Positions 8,518-16,810 of a stretch of DNA of 64,000 bases are shown here, one piece after another. This DNA is from Parabacteroides gordonii MS-1 = DSM 23371 (lineage in GTDB: Bacteria > Bacteroidota > Bacteroidia > Bacteroidales > Tannerellaceae). A model generated the notes under the pieces. The model was given only the letters and a program-made list of their open reading frames with translations. It did no database searches and was not told the DNA's origin. The stretch lies in NCBI RefSeq assembly GCF_000969825.1, contig NZ_KQ033920.1, forward strand, positions 372,001-436,000, written 5' to 3'. Within the stretch, counting starts at the first letter, position 1, and every line of letters starts with the position of its first letter. The position numbers and the translations under genes were made by a program.

Positions 8518-11500
8518 CTTCTATTTTTAGGTTTTCAACATTAATATCTATATTTACAATGAATTTTCCATCTTTTAATTCAACTTGTGCATTGTTATTC
8601 TCGCACCTTAAGTCATATTTGATAATTTTTTTAGCTTTACCTAATCCACTCTTTCCTTCTGTTAAGCATGAAATATTCTCATTTGACATTGTTGTTTTTA
8701 CACCCTCTATTTCAATCCTTTCTGGAGATTTATTCTCAAACACACAATTTAAATGATTTTTATTATTTAAATTACATATTATATTAAAGTTTTTTTCATC
8801 TTTAATCGGTTGAGTGTACTTGAACATATTATCTAAAAAGATGCGAAATAAATCTGTAAAATGTATCAAATAGTCTCCTTTTATTTTCAATCCTTTAACA
8901 CACTGTATTTGAAGATTCGCATTGTCTTTAGGATAGCATTTTGCAGTATTTTCCCAAACTAAATCCAATAAAGTTTCTATATCGAAATCTTCCAACTCTG
9001 GTCCAGAGATTTTAAACCACCCCTCTATTTTATATAGACGTTGATCTATGGTATTATACGCTGTATTTATTGCACTGTAAATTTCTGGAAAACTCTCTTG
9101 TGATATCTGTACCAACAAATTACTTCTTAGTATATTAAATGCTTGCTCAAAATCACTTCTGACATTTGTATTAATGAATCTTCTTATGTTTTCCAAATTT
9201 GATTCAGTACGCTCCCATAATTTACGTAATATAGCCCAACAGCACTCCTGGTAAGTTTCCATATTTCCTATTTCATAAGTCCATTGTTCTATTTCTGAAT
9301 TGCTAACATCGTAATTAAACAACCCATCTTGATGAATAGCATCTTCTTTAATTTGAAGCTTTTCTTTTATTAGGTGATATAATAGCGAGTCTACTTTTAT
9401 AGAAAACTGTTCAAGTTCTTTATTAATGATAGCATTCATTCGACTATCAATACCATATTTTTTTTGCCAAAAATTGTTAGAAATATACTTGTTGTTTGTC
9501 CGATTAAAAATCAAGTTCTCTTTGTCTATTTCTGGTCGTAATTCTCCTTCTAATACCCCATGCCTGATTCGAGTACTTAAATAGGCCACAATACCATACT
9601 TACTATTAAGAAATTTATCTCTAACCAAATCAAATATAGAATAAAATACCTCCAATAATGCATTGTCTGAAAATTTCACCCCAGGATCTTTTTTTTCTCC
9701 ATCTTCAAACTGAACAACTTTATAGGTTCCACCTTGTAAAATGACAATTTTTAAATTGTCTTTTATAACAAGTTTGAATATTGTTTTGAATCTATTGAAC
9801 AGTCCATCAACATCTCTCAATTCATAATTAACAATAGCCTGATCATTTGCAAATATTTTACTGTCATCTAATTTCTTACTTCCTTCATATACAATAAGAC
9901 TATTTGATACTATATCTAATTGTTCTTGATACGCTTTTCGGTTTGGAGTGTTTAGATCTACTAAAAATTTTAAAATACGCTGCTTTTCTTGTAAGTTATC
10001 TAATGTACTATTTATGTATATAAAATGTCGTAATGTTTCTTCTTTATAAATAACATAATAGAAGCATTCGATTTTTTTTATATCCTCAGTAATTAACTCT
10101 TCAAATAGTTCAGAGGGCTTTTGTTTGTCGTAAACTTCACAATAACTTTGCAATATAAAGCTTTTATCTGCATCATCTCCAGCGTTTAATCCAACAAAAA
10201 TAGGTAACTCTATACAACGTCTAATTCCCTTATATTTCATTTTTCTCAATATATGCATAAAATCAGTAATATTGATTTTTGCCACACTGACGGGATTTTC
10301 AATATAATTATTTACATAGAATTTTATAGCTTCTAAATATTTATCTTCATTAACCATACATTCAAATGCATATTTCAATGCAACTTGGACAATAGACTTT
10401 GAATATTTATACTTTTCCACTATGCACTTCCATCCTTCTAAAGATAAGTTAAATTCCTTATTCTCAAAAAGGATTTTTGCATTGTCTATATCTCGTATGT
10501 AATCTACAACTTCACCACTGGGAGTATCTTCTTTTTTTATTCTTCTCAAATATTGTCGAATCGTAATTGAGTTATTAAATAACTTTTCCCCTAGTTTCAA
10601 ATACTCTAGAGCTTTATTTTTTTCACGTTCTGCAATTGCTAATGGATCATAGTGACATAATGAACTTTGTTTTAAACGTAAGGATTTCTCATTATTTTCC
10701 TCTTCTTTTATGAAATAATCCAAACCATAAGCTAATTTGAAACTATAAATATTTTTATTTTTCTGATATAGATTATATAAAGCATCAGAACTGTTATCTT
10801 CATTGTTTAATGCATAAAATATTTTTATAGATATTTGATTTAGTAATGAATCAATATCGTTTGAGATATGTATATATCCTCTATTTAGAGCTAATAAACT
10901 TCGACAATAAAATACTAAAACATCAAAACAGCATGAGGATTTTTTTACATATAATTTTGATAAGTTTATTACTTTCTCATATTCTCCACTGTAGTAACTA
11001 TCTAAAATATCTAAGTATTCGAAGTCGAAATAAATATCAGGAATACGTTCAGGATACACCAATGCAAATAAAGGTATCCACATTGTATCTTTAGTTTTAT
11101 TGTATAGATATAGAGCTCTATTGGCTATGTATTCATCATTTTTACCATGAATATATATAGTTTGCATTAAATAAATTAAAGTTAAATATCTATCAACTAA
11201 TGAATTGGTATTTTCAAAAGCGAATATTGTTTTGAATTCATCGACATTGTAGTTCTTAAAATAATTTAATTTAAACAGAAAGTAGTCACAGTTGCTTTTT
11301 TGAAAATCAGTTCTATTTCTTTGGAAATAGTTTTGTAAATCCAAATCATATTTATAAGCTGATAGATTTCTAGCTGTGCGGTAAGAAATAAAATGTAGAA
11401 TGGAAGTAACAAAACCAGCATGTGTCTCCCCCTGTTTTTCATTAATATCAGATATCAACAAAAACTTATCATCTGTTTTATTACTATATTCATATAATAA

Positions 11501-11983
11501 AAGTTTTGCTTCATAATACCAAATAGATACACCTAATTCTTTTCTCACATTTTCTAGTACATTCAAAGCTTCACTGTATCTACCATGTAAAAAAAGATGT
11601 TCAAACAATCTTTTTTGCAAAACAAAGAACTGTATTTTTTCTTTATTATACTTAATTTGTAATGAGATCCAGGAAATTTCACTTTCTATGCTGGTTGGTT
11701 TCAAATAGAAATCTCTATTACCTCCCAATGTTTTTGGATCATTGGGGAAAATAGTTCCAAACATATACTCTTTAAACTTAGAAGATTTTTTAATAAAACT
11801 TTCAACTATTTCCAAAAGTGTACTATAGTCTACAGAATTCCTTATTGATACTAATCTTCTTGTAAACCTTGGATAATCTAATCCTTGGTTTAGTAAATCT
11901 TGTATTAGCTGATATTTCTTTATTTTTTTCATATTATTACATAGAAATACGACAACACTATTATCACCTGATTTAATAATCAT
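8498..11983 (-). CDS. dtcA: DtcA-like sensor kinase with long helical-repeat sensor region
   Basis: A large protein (1161 residues from the first ATG). Roughly the first 600 residues are helical and repeat-like, suggestive of TPR-type repeats, with no membrane segment, so it is cytoplasmic. The C-terminus is a GHKL ATPase: N-box FRIFLDNMFKYTQ (D1051, N1052) and G-box GKSGLGKAKKI (about 1111-1121). A conserved-looking STRIRHG motif places a candidate phospho-acceptor at H808. It heads the operon with two receiver proteins, the Detocs arrangement. A -7-like TATCTTTA at 11993-11986 suggests that translation may really start at M18 (base 11932). AT-rich composition differs from the fimbrial locus that follows. 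Confidence 0.85.
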   Translation of the reverse strand: MIIKSGDNSVVVFLCNNMKKIKKYQLIQDLLNQGLDYPRFTRRLVSIRNSVDYSTLLEIVESFIKKSSKFKEYMFGTIFPNDPKTLGGNRDFYLKPTSIESEISWISLQIKYNKEKIQFFVLQKRLFEHLFLHGRYSEALNVLENVRKELGVSIWYYEAKLLLYEYSNKTDDKFLLISDINEKQGETHAGFVTSILHFISYRTARNLSAYKYDLDLQNYFQRNRTDFQKSNCDYFLFKLNYFKNYNVDEFKTIFAFENTNSLVDRYLTLIYLMQTIYIHGKNDEYIANRALYLYNKTKDTMWIPLFALVYPERIPDIYFDFEYLDILDSYYSGEYEKVINLSKLYVKKSSCCFDVLVFYCRSLLALNRGYIHISNDIDSLLNQISIKIFYALNNEDNSSDALYNLYQKNKNIYSFKLAYGLDYFIKEEENNEKSLRLKQSSLCHYDPLAIAEREKNKALEYLKLGEKLFNNSITIRQYLRRIKKEDTPSGEVVDYIRDIDNAKILFENKEFNLSLEGWKCIVEKYKYSKSIVQVALKYAFECMVNEDKYLEAIKFYVNNYIENPVSVAKINITDFMHILRKMKYKGIRRCIELPIFVGLNAGDDADKSFILQSYCEVYDKQKPSELFEELITEDIKKIECFYYVIYKEETLRHFIYINSTLDNLQEKQRILKFLVDLNTPNRKAYQEQLDIVSNSLIVYEGSKKLDDSKIFANDQAIVNYELRDVDGLFNRFKTIFKLVIKDNLKIVILQGGTYKVVQFEDGEKKDPGVKFSDNALLEVFYSIFDLVRDKFLNSKYGIVAYLSTRIRHGVLEGELRPEIDKENLIFNRTNNKYISNNFWQKKYGIDSRMNAIINKELEQFSIKVDSLLYHLIKEKLQIKEDAIHQDGLFNYDVSNSEIEQWTYEIGNMETYQECCWAILRKLWERTESNLENIRRFINTNVRSDFEQAFNILRSNLLVQISQESFPEIYSAINTAYNTIDQRLYKIEGWFKISGPELEDFDIETLLDLVWENTAKCYPKDNANLQIQCVKGLKIKGDYLIHFTDLFRIFLDNMFKYTQPIKDEKNFNIICNLNNKNHLNCVFENKSPERIEIEGVKTTMSNENISCLTEGKSGLGKAKKIIKYDLRCENNNAQVELKDGKFIVNIDINVENLKIEDEDINS

Positions 11984-12526
11984 GGTAAAGATAATAAAAA
12001 TATGGCTTAAATCTATTTACAATCAAAAGAAATAAAAAATAATTACTATTTCATCTAGCTGTACGTTTCTACATTAAAGTATATACTGAATTAGAAATTG
12101 AAACACTATTCTAATGTGAACATAAAACAAAGATATACTGCAATATATCTTATCGAAAAATCATTAACCACTAGTTCGTCGATAGTTTTGTAACTCCATG
12201 CTACCTTTACCTCTAATATTCTCCATAGAGTAAACTACCGCAGAAGCACGGAGAAAATCAGTAAGTTAAATCATGGAGTATGTTTGGAATTGAAAAATAT
12301 AAAATTCTAAATATCAGTATTGTAGTTCTGGGACGAGAATCCTAGGTAGATTATCAAAAACTAACTAGGGAAAAAACTCCTAGAATACAAACATATTGTA
12401 GAATTTTTTATGTCTAAGTATTGTTTGAAGAACCCAAATTGACACTTATATCAATTGACATTCTGTCAATCTAACCATTGTCTCCCCACTCTGTACATAA
12501 GCAGGGAATAGATAAAGCGCATTTAT
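11984..12526. other. Intergenic region upstream of the Detocs operon
   Basis: About 540 bp with no convincing gene on either strand. It should contain the dtcA promoter (TATCTTTA on the minus strand at 11993-11986). A small hairpin ATTGACA-TTC-TGTCAAT lies near 12455-12471, with no function assigned. Confidence 0.5.
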
Positions 12527-12577
12527 CCCCTCAATCCGAACTTCAGCAATAACGGATTGAGGGGATTTTCTTTTTTT
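12527..12577 (+). terminator. Strong intrinsic terminator of unknown transcript
   Basis: Perfect 12-bp arms CCCCTCAATCCG (12527-12538) and CGGATTGAGGGG (12553-12564) with a 14-nt loop are followed by ATTTTCTTTTTTT on the plus strand. No plus-strand gene lies within several kilobases upstream, so it may end a small RNA, or be left over from a lost gene. Confidence 0.75.
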
Positions 12578-12778
12578 CAACGGCATTCGGATACTTGAAA
12601 ATGCAATCATCATAATGATTTCAGTCCAAATGACAGACATAAGACAAAACCAACTACAATCTGTCACATAAAAACGGCCTATCCAAAAAGAGCTTCCAGC
12701 TTTGTAAAAGGTATATTAGCCTACTTTTAGAGTATACCCCCGAAGAAAATTCCCTTATATTCTGCAATGTTAAAAATT

Positions 12779-12878
12779 TCATTGTAATGATCAACCCAAT
12801 TCATTGTGATAAGTGCCTGGAGTCATTGTGATGACTTCCCCAAGGCATTATGATGATCGGGAAGAATCATTGCAATGA
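12779..12878 (+). repeat. Five near-palindromic 12-bp boxes with an exact 22-bp period
   Basis: Boxes begin at 12779, 12801, 12823, 12845 and 12867: TCATTGTAATGA, TCATTGTGATAA, TCATTGTGATGA, GCATTATGATGA and TCATTGCAATGA. The last is a perfect palindrome and the others are close to one. The 10-bp spacers are unrelated. A 22-bp period is about two helical turns, so a dimeric protein could bind all five on one DNA face. The array ends 178 bp before the recombinase gene. Confidence 0.85.
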
Positions 12879-13056
12879 GTTTGTGTAAAGGTGGAAATGA
12901 GGGTAGGAAATGATGGTGAAAGATGTGATTTTCTTTCTAAAACATACTTTTTTAGAGATAGTGCCGTTAGCAGAAACTGCGAAAACCGAACAATCTGCAA
13001 GCCCTGAATGTTTATCTTTATCTTTTTGATTAATAACGATAAAGAAGGAATAAGTT

Positions 13057-13977
13057 ATGAGAAATAAAGATTTTTGCATACTGATGCTTGAGCAGGAAAA
13101 GCAGAAGCGCAGTAATGGGGATGAAAGCACGGCCGATCTGTATCGTGCTACCCGAAATCATTTTGCAGCATTCATTCGTGAGAGAGGAAAGAGCAGATTG
13201 TTGGGAGATGTGACGCAGGATGTTGTGCAGGAGTTTATTCGGTATCTGAAAGGAAAGAAACTGCGCGTGAATTCGGTGAATAGTTATATTAGTAACTTGC
13301 GTGCGATGTACAACCGTGCTTGCCGGGGGTGGAAAGGGCGGCCTGAGGAACGGCCGTTCGAGGGGATGCAGTTGCAACGGGAGGAAACTGTTAAACGGGC
13401 AGTCCCGGTGGAAGTGATCAAGCAGATGGCTGCACTTGATCTGGAAGAGGAACCGGAGAAAAAGCTGGCGGTGGATATGGCCCTGTTTTCTTTTTTGGCT
13501 TGCGGTATGCCTTTTGCGGATATCGATCGTCTAGGAGGGGAGAACCTGGTTGAAGAAGGAAAAGTATTGTCGTATCGCCGGCAAAAAACAGGTGCACTGA
13601 TCGAGATGGAAGTTTCGGAGCCTATGCAGTTACTGATTAATCGTTACAGGCGGGCGGATTCCAAATATCTTTTTCCAGTGTTACAGGAGGGAGCTACGCA
13701 TGAACAGTATAAACAATGTCTGGCACAGGAAAATCAATATCTGGCAGATGTGCAGGTCTTATTGGGTTTATCTGCAAAGTTGACGACCTATGTTTTTCGC
13801 CATAGCTGGGCATCTGCGGCTTATCATCTTGGGATACCGATCGCTATCATTAGCCAGGCCCTGGGGCATTCTTCCGAGAAAATGACACGCATTTACTTGT
13901 CTGCATTTGATGCAGGTAAGGTAGGAGAAGCAAATAAAAGGGTTTCTGAAGGTGTGAAGGAACTGATGGCTGCATAA
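13057..13977 (+). CDS. Tyrosine recombinase, probable DNA invertase for the adjacent switch
   Basis: A 306-residue tyrosine recombinase: N-terminal SAM-like core-binding domain (about 8-95), then a catalytic domain with YRRQKTG (catalytic Lys), YVFRHSWAS (Arg and His), LGHSSEKMTRIYL (His and nucleophile Tyr). The first catalytic Arg expected before GMPF is a Cys (C149, codon TGC at 13501). The integrase of CTnDOT also lacks this Arg, so activity is not excluded. The gene lies downstream of the 22-bp-period repeats and stops 5 bp before one of two 19-bp inverted repeats that bracket a promoter ahead of the fimbrial operon. This is the layout of local phase-variation invertases in Bacteroidales. 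There is no attachment site or cargo to suggest a prophage integrase. Confidence 0.88.
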   Translation: MRNKDFCILMLEQEKQKRSNGDESTADLYRATRNHFAAFIRERGKSRLLGDVTQDVVQEFIRYLKGKKLRVNSVNSYISNLRAMYNRACRGWKGRPEERPFEGMQLQREETVKRAVPVEVIKQMAALDLEEEPEKKLAVDMALFSFLACGMPFADIDRLGGENLVEEGKVLSYRRQKTGALIEMEVSEPMQLLINRYRRADSKYLFPVLQEGATHEQYKQCLAQENQYLADVQVLLGLSAKLTTYVFRHSWASAAYHLGIPIAIISQALGHSSEKMTRIYLSAFDAGKVGEANKRVSEGVKELMAA

Positions 13978-13982
13978 ATTAT

Positions 13983-14001
13983 CCTTATTTATATAATAAG
14001 G
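13983..14001 (+). repeat. Left inverted repeat of invertible segment
   Basis: CCTTATTTATATAATAAGG, 5 bp after the recombinase stop codon. It is the exact reverse complement of the copy at 14376-14394. Each copy is itself a pair of 7-bp arms CCTTATT/AATAAGG around a 5-bp core, the shape of a tyrosine recombinase crossover site. Identity stops sharply outside these 19 bp. Confidence 0.88.
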
Positions 14002-14375
14002 TAATTACCTCTCTTTTTGTTTGATATCCAAGCCTTTACAACTTGTGGATTTCGCAAAAGAGTTTGAATGCTCTGCAAACATAGGAAGAATCTTATGGAA
14101 AAACAAAGCTTTTGGGTAAAATCCTAAAAAAAACATATAGAATTTGTATTAATTAACCTAGTTTCCTGCTTGTGACCTTTAAATCATAATTTTCAAAGAA
14201 TAAGACATAAGGCGGGTGAAGACTGCTGTCTTATTAATATCCGTTTGAAAAAAACTGTTATCATTTTTACATGTTTTTACTCCACAAAATATTGAAATAA
14301 GACATCATTCTAAAATATCCCAGGGATAAAACTCATTAAATCCCCCTTAAAACCGAGGTGCTTTTTATCTTTTCC
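14002..14375. other. Invertible promoter segment (phase switch), OFF orientation
   Basis: 374 bp between the two 19-bp inverted repeats, without a gene. It holds a strong promoter that here fires leftward, away from the fimbrial operon. Inverting the segment would aim it at the first fimbrial gene 52 bp beyond the right repeat. A weaker rightward candidate (TTTTGG, 21 bp, TATAGAATTTG, about 14111-14147) fits the -7 consensus poorly. Confidence 0.8.
14076..14107 (-). promoter_or_regulatory. Consensus promoter inside the invertible segment, facing left
   Basis: On the minus strand: -33 TTTG (14107-14104), 20 bp, then -7 TATGTTTG (14083-14076), a perfect match to the Bacteroides consensus. Transcription would start near 14069, run through the left repeat and antisense into the recombinase gene. 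Confidence 0.8.
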
Positions 14376-14394
14376 CCTTATTATATAAATAAGG
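14376..14394 (+). repeat. Right inverted repeat of invertible segment
   Basis: CCTTATTATATAAATAAGG, the perfect reverse complement of the repeat at 13983-14001. It lies 51 bp upstream of the first fimbrial gene. Confidence 0.88.
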
Positions 14395-14445
14395 GGCACC
14401 TTAGAAGTAAATCGGAAAATCAAAGACTGGTATTGATATAATATT

Positions 14446-15861
14446 ATGTATAGGATAAAAGGATCACAAAGAAAAGCGTTCTACCTGTTGTTATTTTTCA
14501 GCCTGGTTTGGCGGGAAGTGACTGCGCAGACAACGACCTATCATAAGGCGGAATCTTTTTTATTCTCTTTCAAAGAGAACAGCGACCTGTTCCTGGCTGA
14601 TTACGGCGATAACGCTTACCAATTAGAGCGTATGGGGCAACTTCTGGATGCCTCCCGCAACCGTCTGCTGAAAGGAGACAACCACCTCTTGATCGTTTCA
14701 CATGTGGATGCTTATGGCTATGAAGAGGATGCGGTGGTGAACGAAGCCTCGCTGCGTGCCAGTCGTATTCGTGCCTATCTGAAAACCCGTTTCGACATCC
14801 CTCATGACTGTGTCGCTTTTTACATCGACCGTAGCGGCAGCTATCGCGATCAGATACATATATATAATGTATACCGTCCGCTTCCGTGGTTTGCCAATAT
14901 CTCGATCCATTACAGTGAGAGCCGTTATCCGATAGCCGTAAAGGCAGCTATCGGTGAGTACGGTGCAATCCCTTATGTTGATTTGTACCGTCGTGGAGAA
15001 GCTGGTGGTTACGACCGCGAAGTCTATCGTATCGACGATCCTCTTTTCGACCGTACGGAACTGGAAGATTACCGGCTGGCATCGGTGACGGATACGATTC
15101 GTCGTAACGAGAGAGTAGAGCTCTCGGCTGTCAATCTGGCAACGACCGTTACAACAAAGGAAGTGGTACGGGTGGTCACAAAGCATAAAGAGAGAACGGA
15201 TGAAACTGCAACCCCTGAGGGGATAACTCCTGTTGCTCCCGCTGTCAAAAAGAAAACAATACCGATGGAGCAAAGTCCTGTATATCTGGCCGTAAAAACA
15301 AACCTTCTTCCCTGGTTTGGCGTAGTTCCTTCACTTCGTCTGGGAACGGGTGAGACGAAAATAGAAACAGGCGCCTTTATGCCTAATCTGGAAGTGGAAT
15401 GCAGTTTTGCCGGTCGCTGGTCGCTGGCGCTGTCGGGCATGTATTCCGACTTTGCCTATAAAAACAAGACGCGCGATAGCTGGTCTGTCTCTGAAATATC
15501 CCTTGAATCAAGAACCTGGCTGTCCCCCTCGGGAAGGTTTACCGGCCTGCATACCGGGGTGTTTGCCGAGTATGGTGACTTCGATGTACGTGGCAACGCG
15601 ATCGATAGCTCTGAGGATATACTTTACGGCCGGACGGGCTGTTTCTGGTCGGCGGGCTTGTCGATGGGGTATCGTTTCTCCCTGGCCGGAGGTTTGGGGA
15701 TGGGGCTGAGTGTACGTGCCGGTTACCGTTCGGTCTTCGACGGGAAGAAATACCGCTATGACGCGCCGGATGACCGAAATTATTTGGAAACCCGTTTTGC
15801 CTCGACGGGATTTATGTTGGGGCTTCGGATCAGTTTGTCGTACCGTTTTCAAATCAGATAG
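14446..15861 (+). CDS. OmpA-like/DUF3575 outer-membrane protein heading the fimbrial operon
   Basis: A 471-residue protein with a signal peptide (cut after about residue 27, EVTAQ). Residues 75-130 resemble an OmpA-type peptidoglycan-binding domain (VSHVDAYGYEEDAVVNEASL followed by RASRIRAYL). A linker of about 150 residues follows, then a DUF3575-like C-terminus (about 283-471) starting LAVKTNLLPWFGVVPS, rich in alternating aromatic residues and ending SLSYRFQIR as beta-barrels do. Such proteins often open Bacteroidales fimbrial clusters and may anchor or help export the fimbria. The next gene starts 5 bp after its stop, so it is the first gene of the operon under the phase switch. Confidence 0.78.
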   Translation: MYRIKGSQRKAFYLLLFFSLVWREVTAQTTTYHKAESFLFSFKENSDLFLADYGDNAYQLERMGQLLDASRNRLLKGDNHLLIVSHVDAYGYEEDAVVNEASLRASRIRAYLKTRFDIPHDCVAFYIDRSGSYRDQIHIYNVYRPLPWFANISIHYSESRYPIAVKAAIGEYGAIPYVDLYRRGEAGGYDREVYRIDDPLFDRTELEDYRLASVTDTIRRNERVELSAVNLATTVTTKEVVRVVTKHKERTDETATPEGITPVAPAVKKKTIPMEQSPVYLAVKTNLLPWFGVVPSLRLGTGETKIETGAFMPNLEVECSFAGRWSLALSGMYSDFAYKNKTRDSWSVSEISLESRTWLSPSGRFTGLHTGVFAEYGDFDVRGNAIDSSEDILYGRTGCFWSAGLSMGYRFSLAGGLGMGLSVRAGYRSVFDGKKYRYDAPDDRNYLETRFASTGFMLGLRISLSYRFQIR

Positions 15862-15865
15862 GAAG

Positions 15866-16804
15866 ATGGAAAGGAATAAAAGAAATAAGAAATATCGTAT
15901 AATACAACTGATGGGTTGGATGATATATGCCGTATGGACCGTAGCGGTCTTGTCTTGCGCATACCGTATGACGGACGAGGATTGGGAGAAGAACGGAAAA
16001 GTACGTTTACTGCTTCGTCGCCCTGACAGTGGTTGCCCGGAGAATATGACGTGGTATTTCTATCCGGAAGGTTCGGATAGTCCGATTATCCGTACGGGGG
16101 ACGTTTCGGGATATGAAGGTACATTGCCTTCGGGTTGTTATCGGGTGGCTGTCTGTAACAGGGGGTGTACGGGTGTCACGCTTGAAATGGAGAAGGGATA
16201 TGAGGAAGCTTGCGGAAGAGCGCAGCGGCTTTCTTCCCTGAAATCTTCATCGGTGCAGATAGCCTGTCCGGGTAATCTGTACGGGGCAGGTTTTGACCTG
16301 ATCGAGGTGGACGGAAGAGAAGTTGTGGCAAAGGAATTGTCTGCGGTAAACCTTGTCCGTACATTAGAAATGAATATAAAAGTCACAGGAGGGGAAAAGG
16401 GAGATGTCGTTCCGGCGGTCTTGTCGGGAAGGTTGACCGGTGTTTCGTCACGGGTTCATATACCTTCCGGCAAGCCGCTATTCGATACGCAGGCCTTTAT
16501 GACGTTCGAGCCGGAAGAGACCGGACCTGGCATTTATACATCAACCTTGAACCTGTTTGGATTGTCTTCGGGTGAGGAAAGCGGTGAAATGGTCGACCTG
16601 ATCCTAACGATGACACTGGCAGACGGAAAGGAAATCACTTCATCCACGGATATAACGAATGAGGTGAAAGAAGCATTCGCTGTCGGAATTACGACACATG
16701 TGATACTGGATCTGGTTGTCCGCTATAATGAAATGTCCGGTTTGACGATCACGCTGAAGGAGTGGAAACCGGGTAGCGGCGGTTCGGGTGTGGTTACTCC
16801 CTGA
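15866..16804 (+). CDS. DUF5119-like fimbrial accessory lipoprotein
   Basis: A 312-residue protein. ATG 15866 is chosen because it lies 5 bp after the preceding gene and gives a lipoprotein-type leader (MGWMIYAVWTVAVLSCAYRM); an in-frame earlier start would overlap that gene. The mature part, with VRLLLRRPDSGCPENMTWYF and GDVSGYEGTLPSGCYRVAVCN, resembles the DUF5119/FimB-Mfa2 type of anchor protein that ends or anchors the fimbria in the outer membrane. No enzymatic motif is present. The next gene begins 7 bp after its stop. Confidence 0.7.
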   Translation: MERNKRNKKYRIIQLMGWMIYAVWTVAVLSCAYRMTDEDWEKNGKVRLLLRRPDSGCPENMTWYFYPEGSDSPIIRTGDVSGYEGTLPSGCYRVAVCNRGCTGVTLEMEKGYEEACGRAQRLSSLKSSSVQIACPGNLYGAGFDLIEVDGREVVAKELSAVNLVRTLEMNIKVTGGEKGDVVPAVLSGRLTGVSSRVHIPSGKPLFDTQAFMTFEPEETGPGIYTSTLNLFGLSSGEESGEMVDLILTMTLADGKEITSSTDITNEVKEAFAVGITTHVILDLVVRYNEMSGLTITLKEWKPGSGGSGVVTP

Positions 16805-16810
16805 AACGAA

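Noticed and set aside
12446-12667. Small minus-strand coding frame of 73 codons
   Set aside because: It runs through the perfect terminator hairpin and has no recognisable motif or leader.
12779-12878. The regularly spaced repeats could be a CRISPR array
   Set aside because: Repeat units are only 12 bp with 10-bp spacers; no cas genes are present. The boxes are palindromic operator-like sites.
13057-13977. Prophage integrase
   Set aside because: No phage genes, tRNA target or direct repeats are nearby. Inverted repeats around a promoter fit a DNA invertase better.
14111-14147. Rightward promoter inside the invertible segment that would make the operon ON
   Set aside because: The -7 match has three rather than two bases between TA and TTTG and is clearly weaker than the perfect leftward promoter; it cannot be fully excluded.
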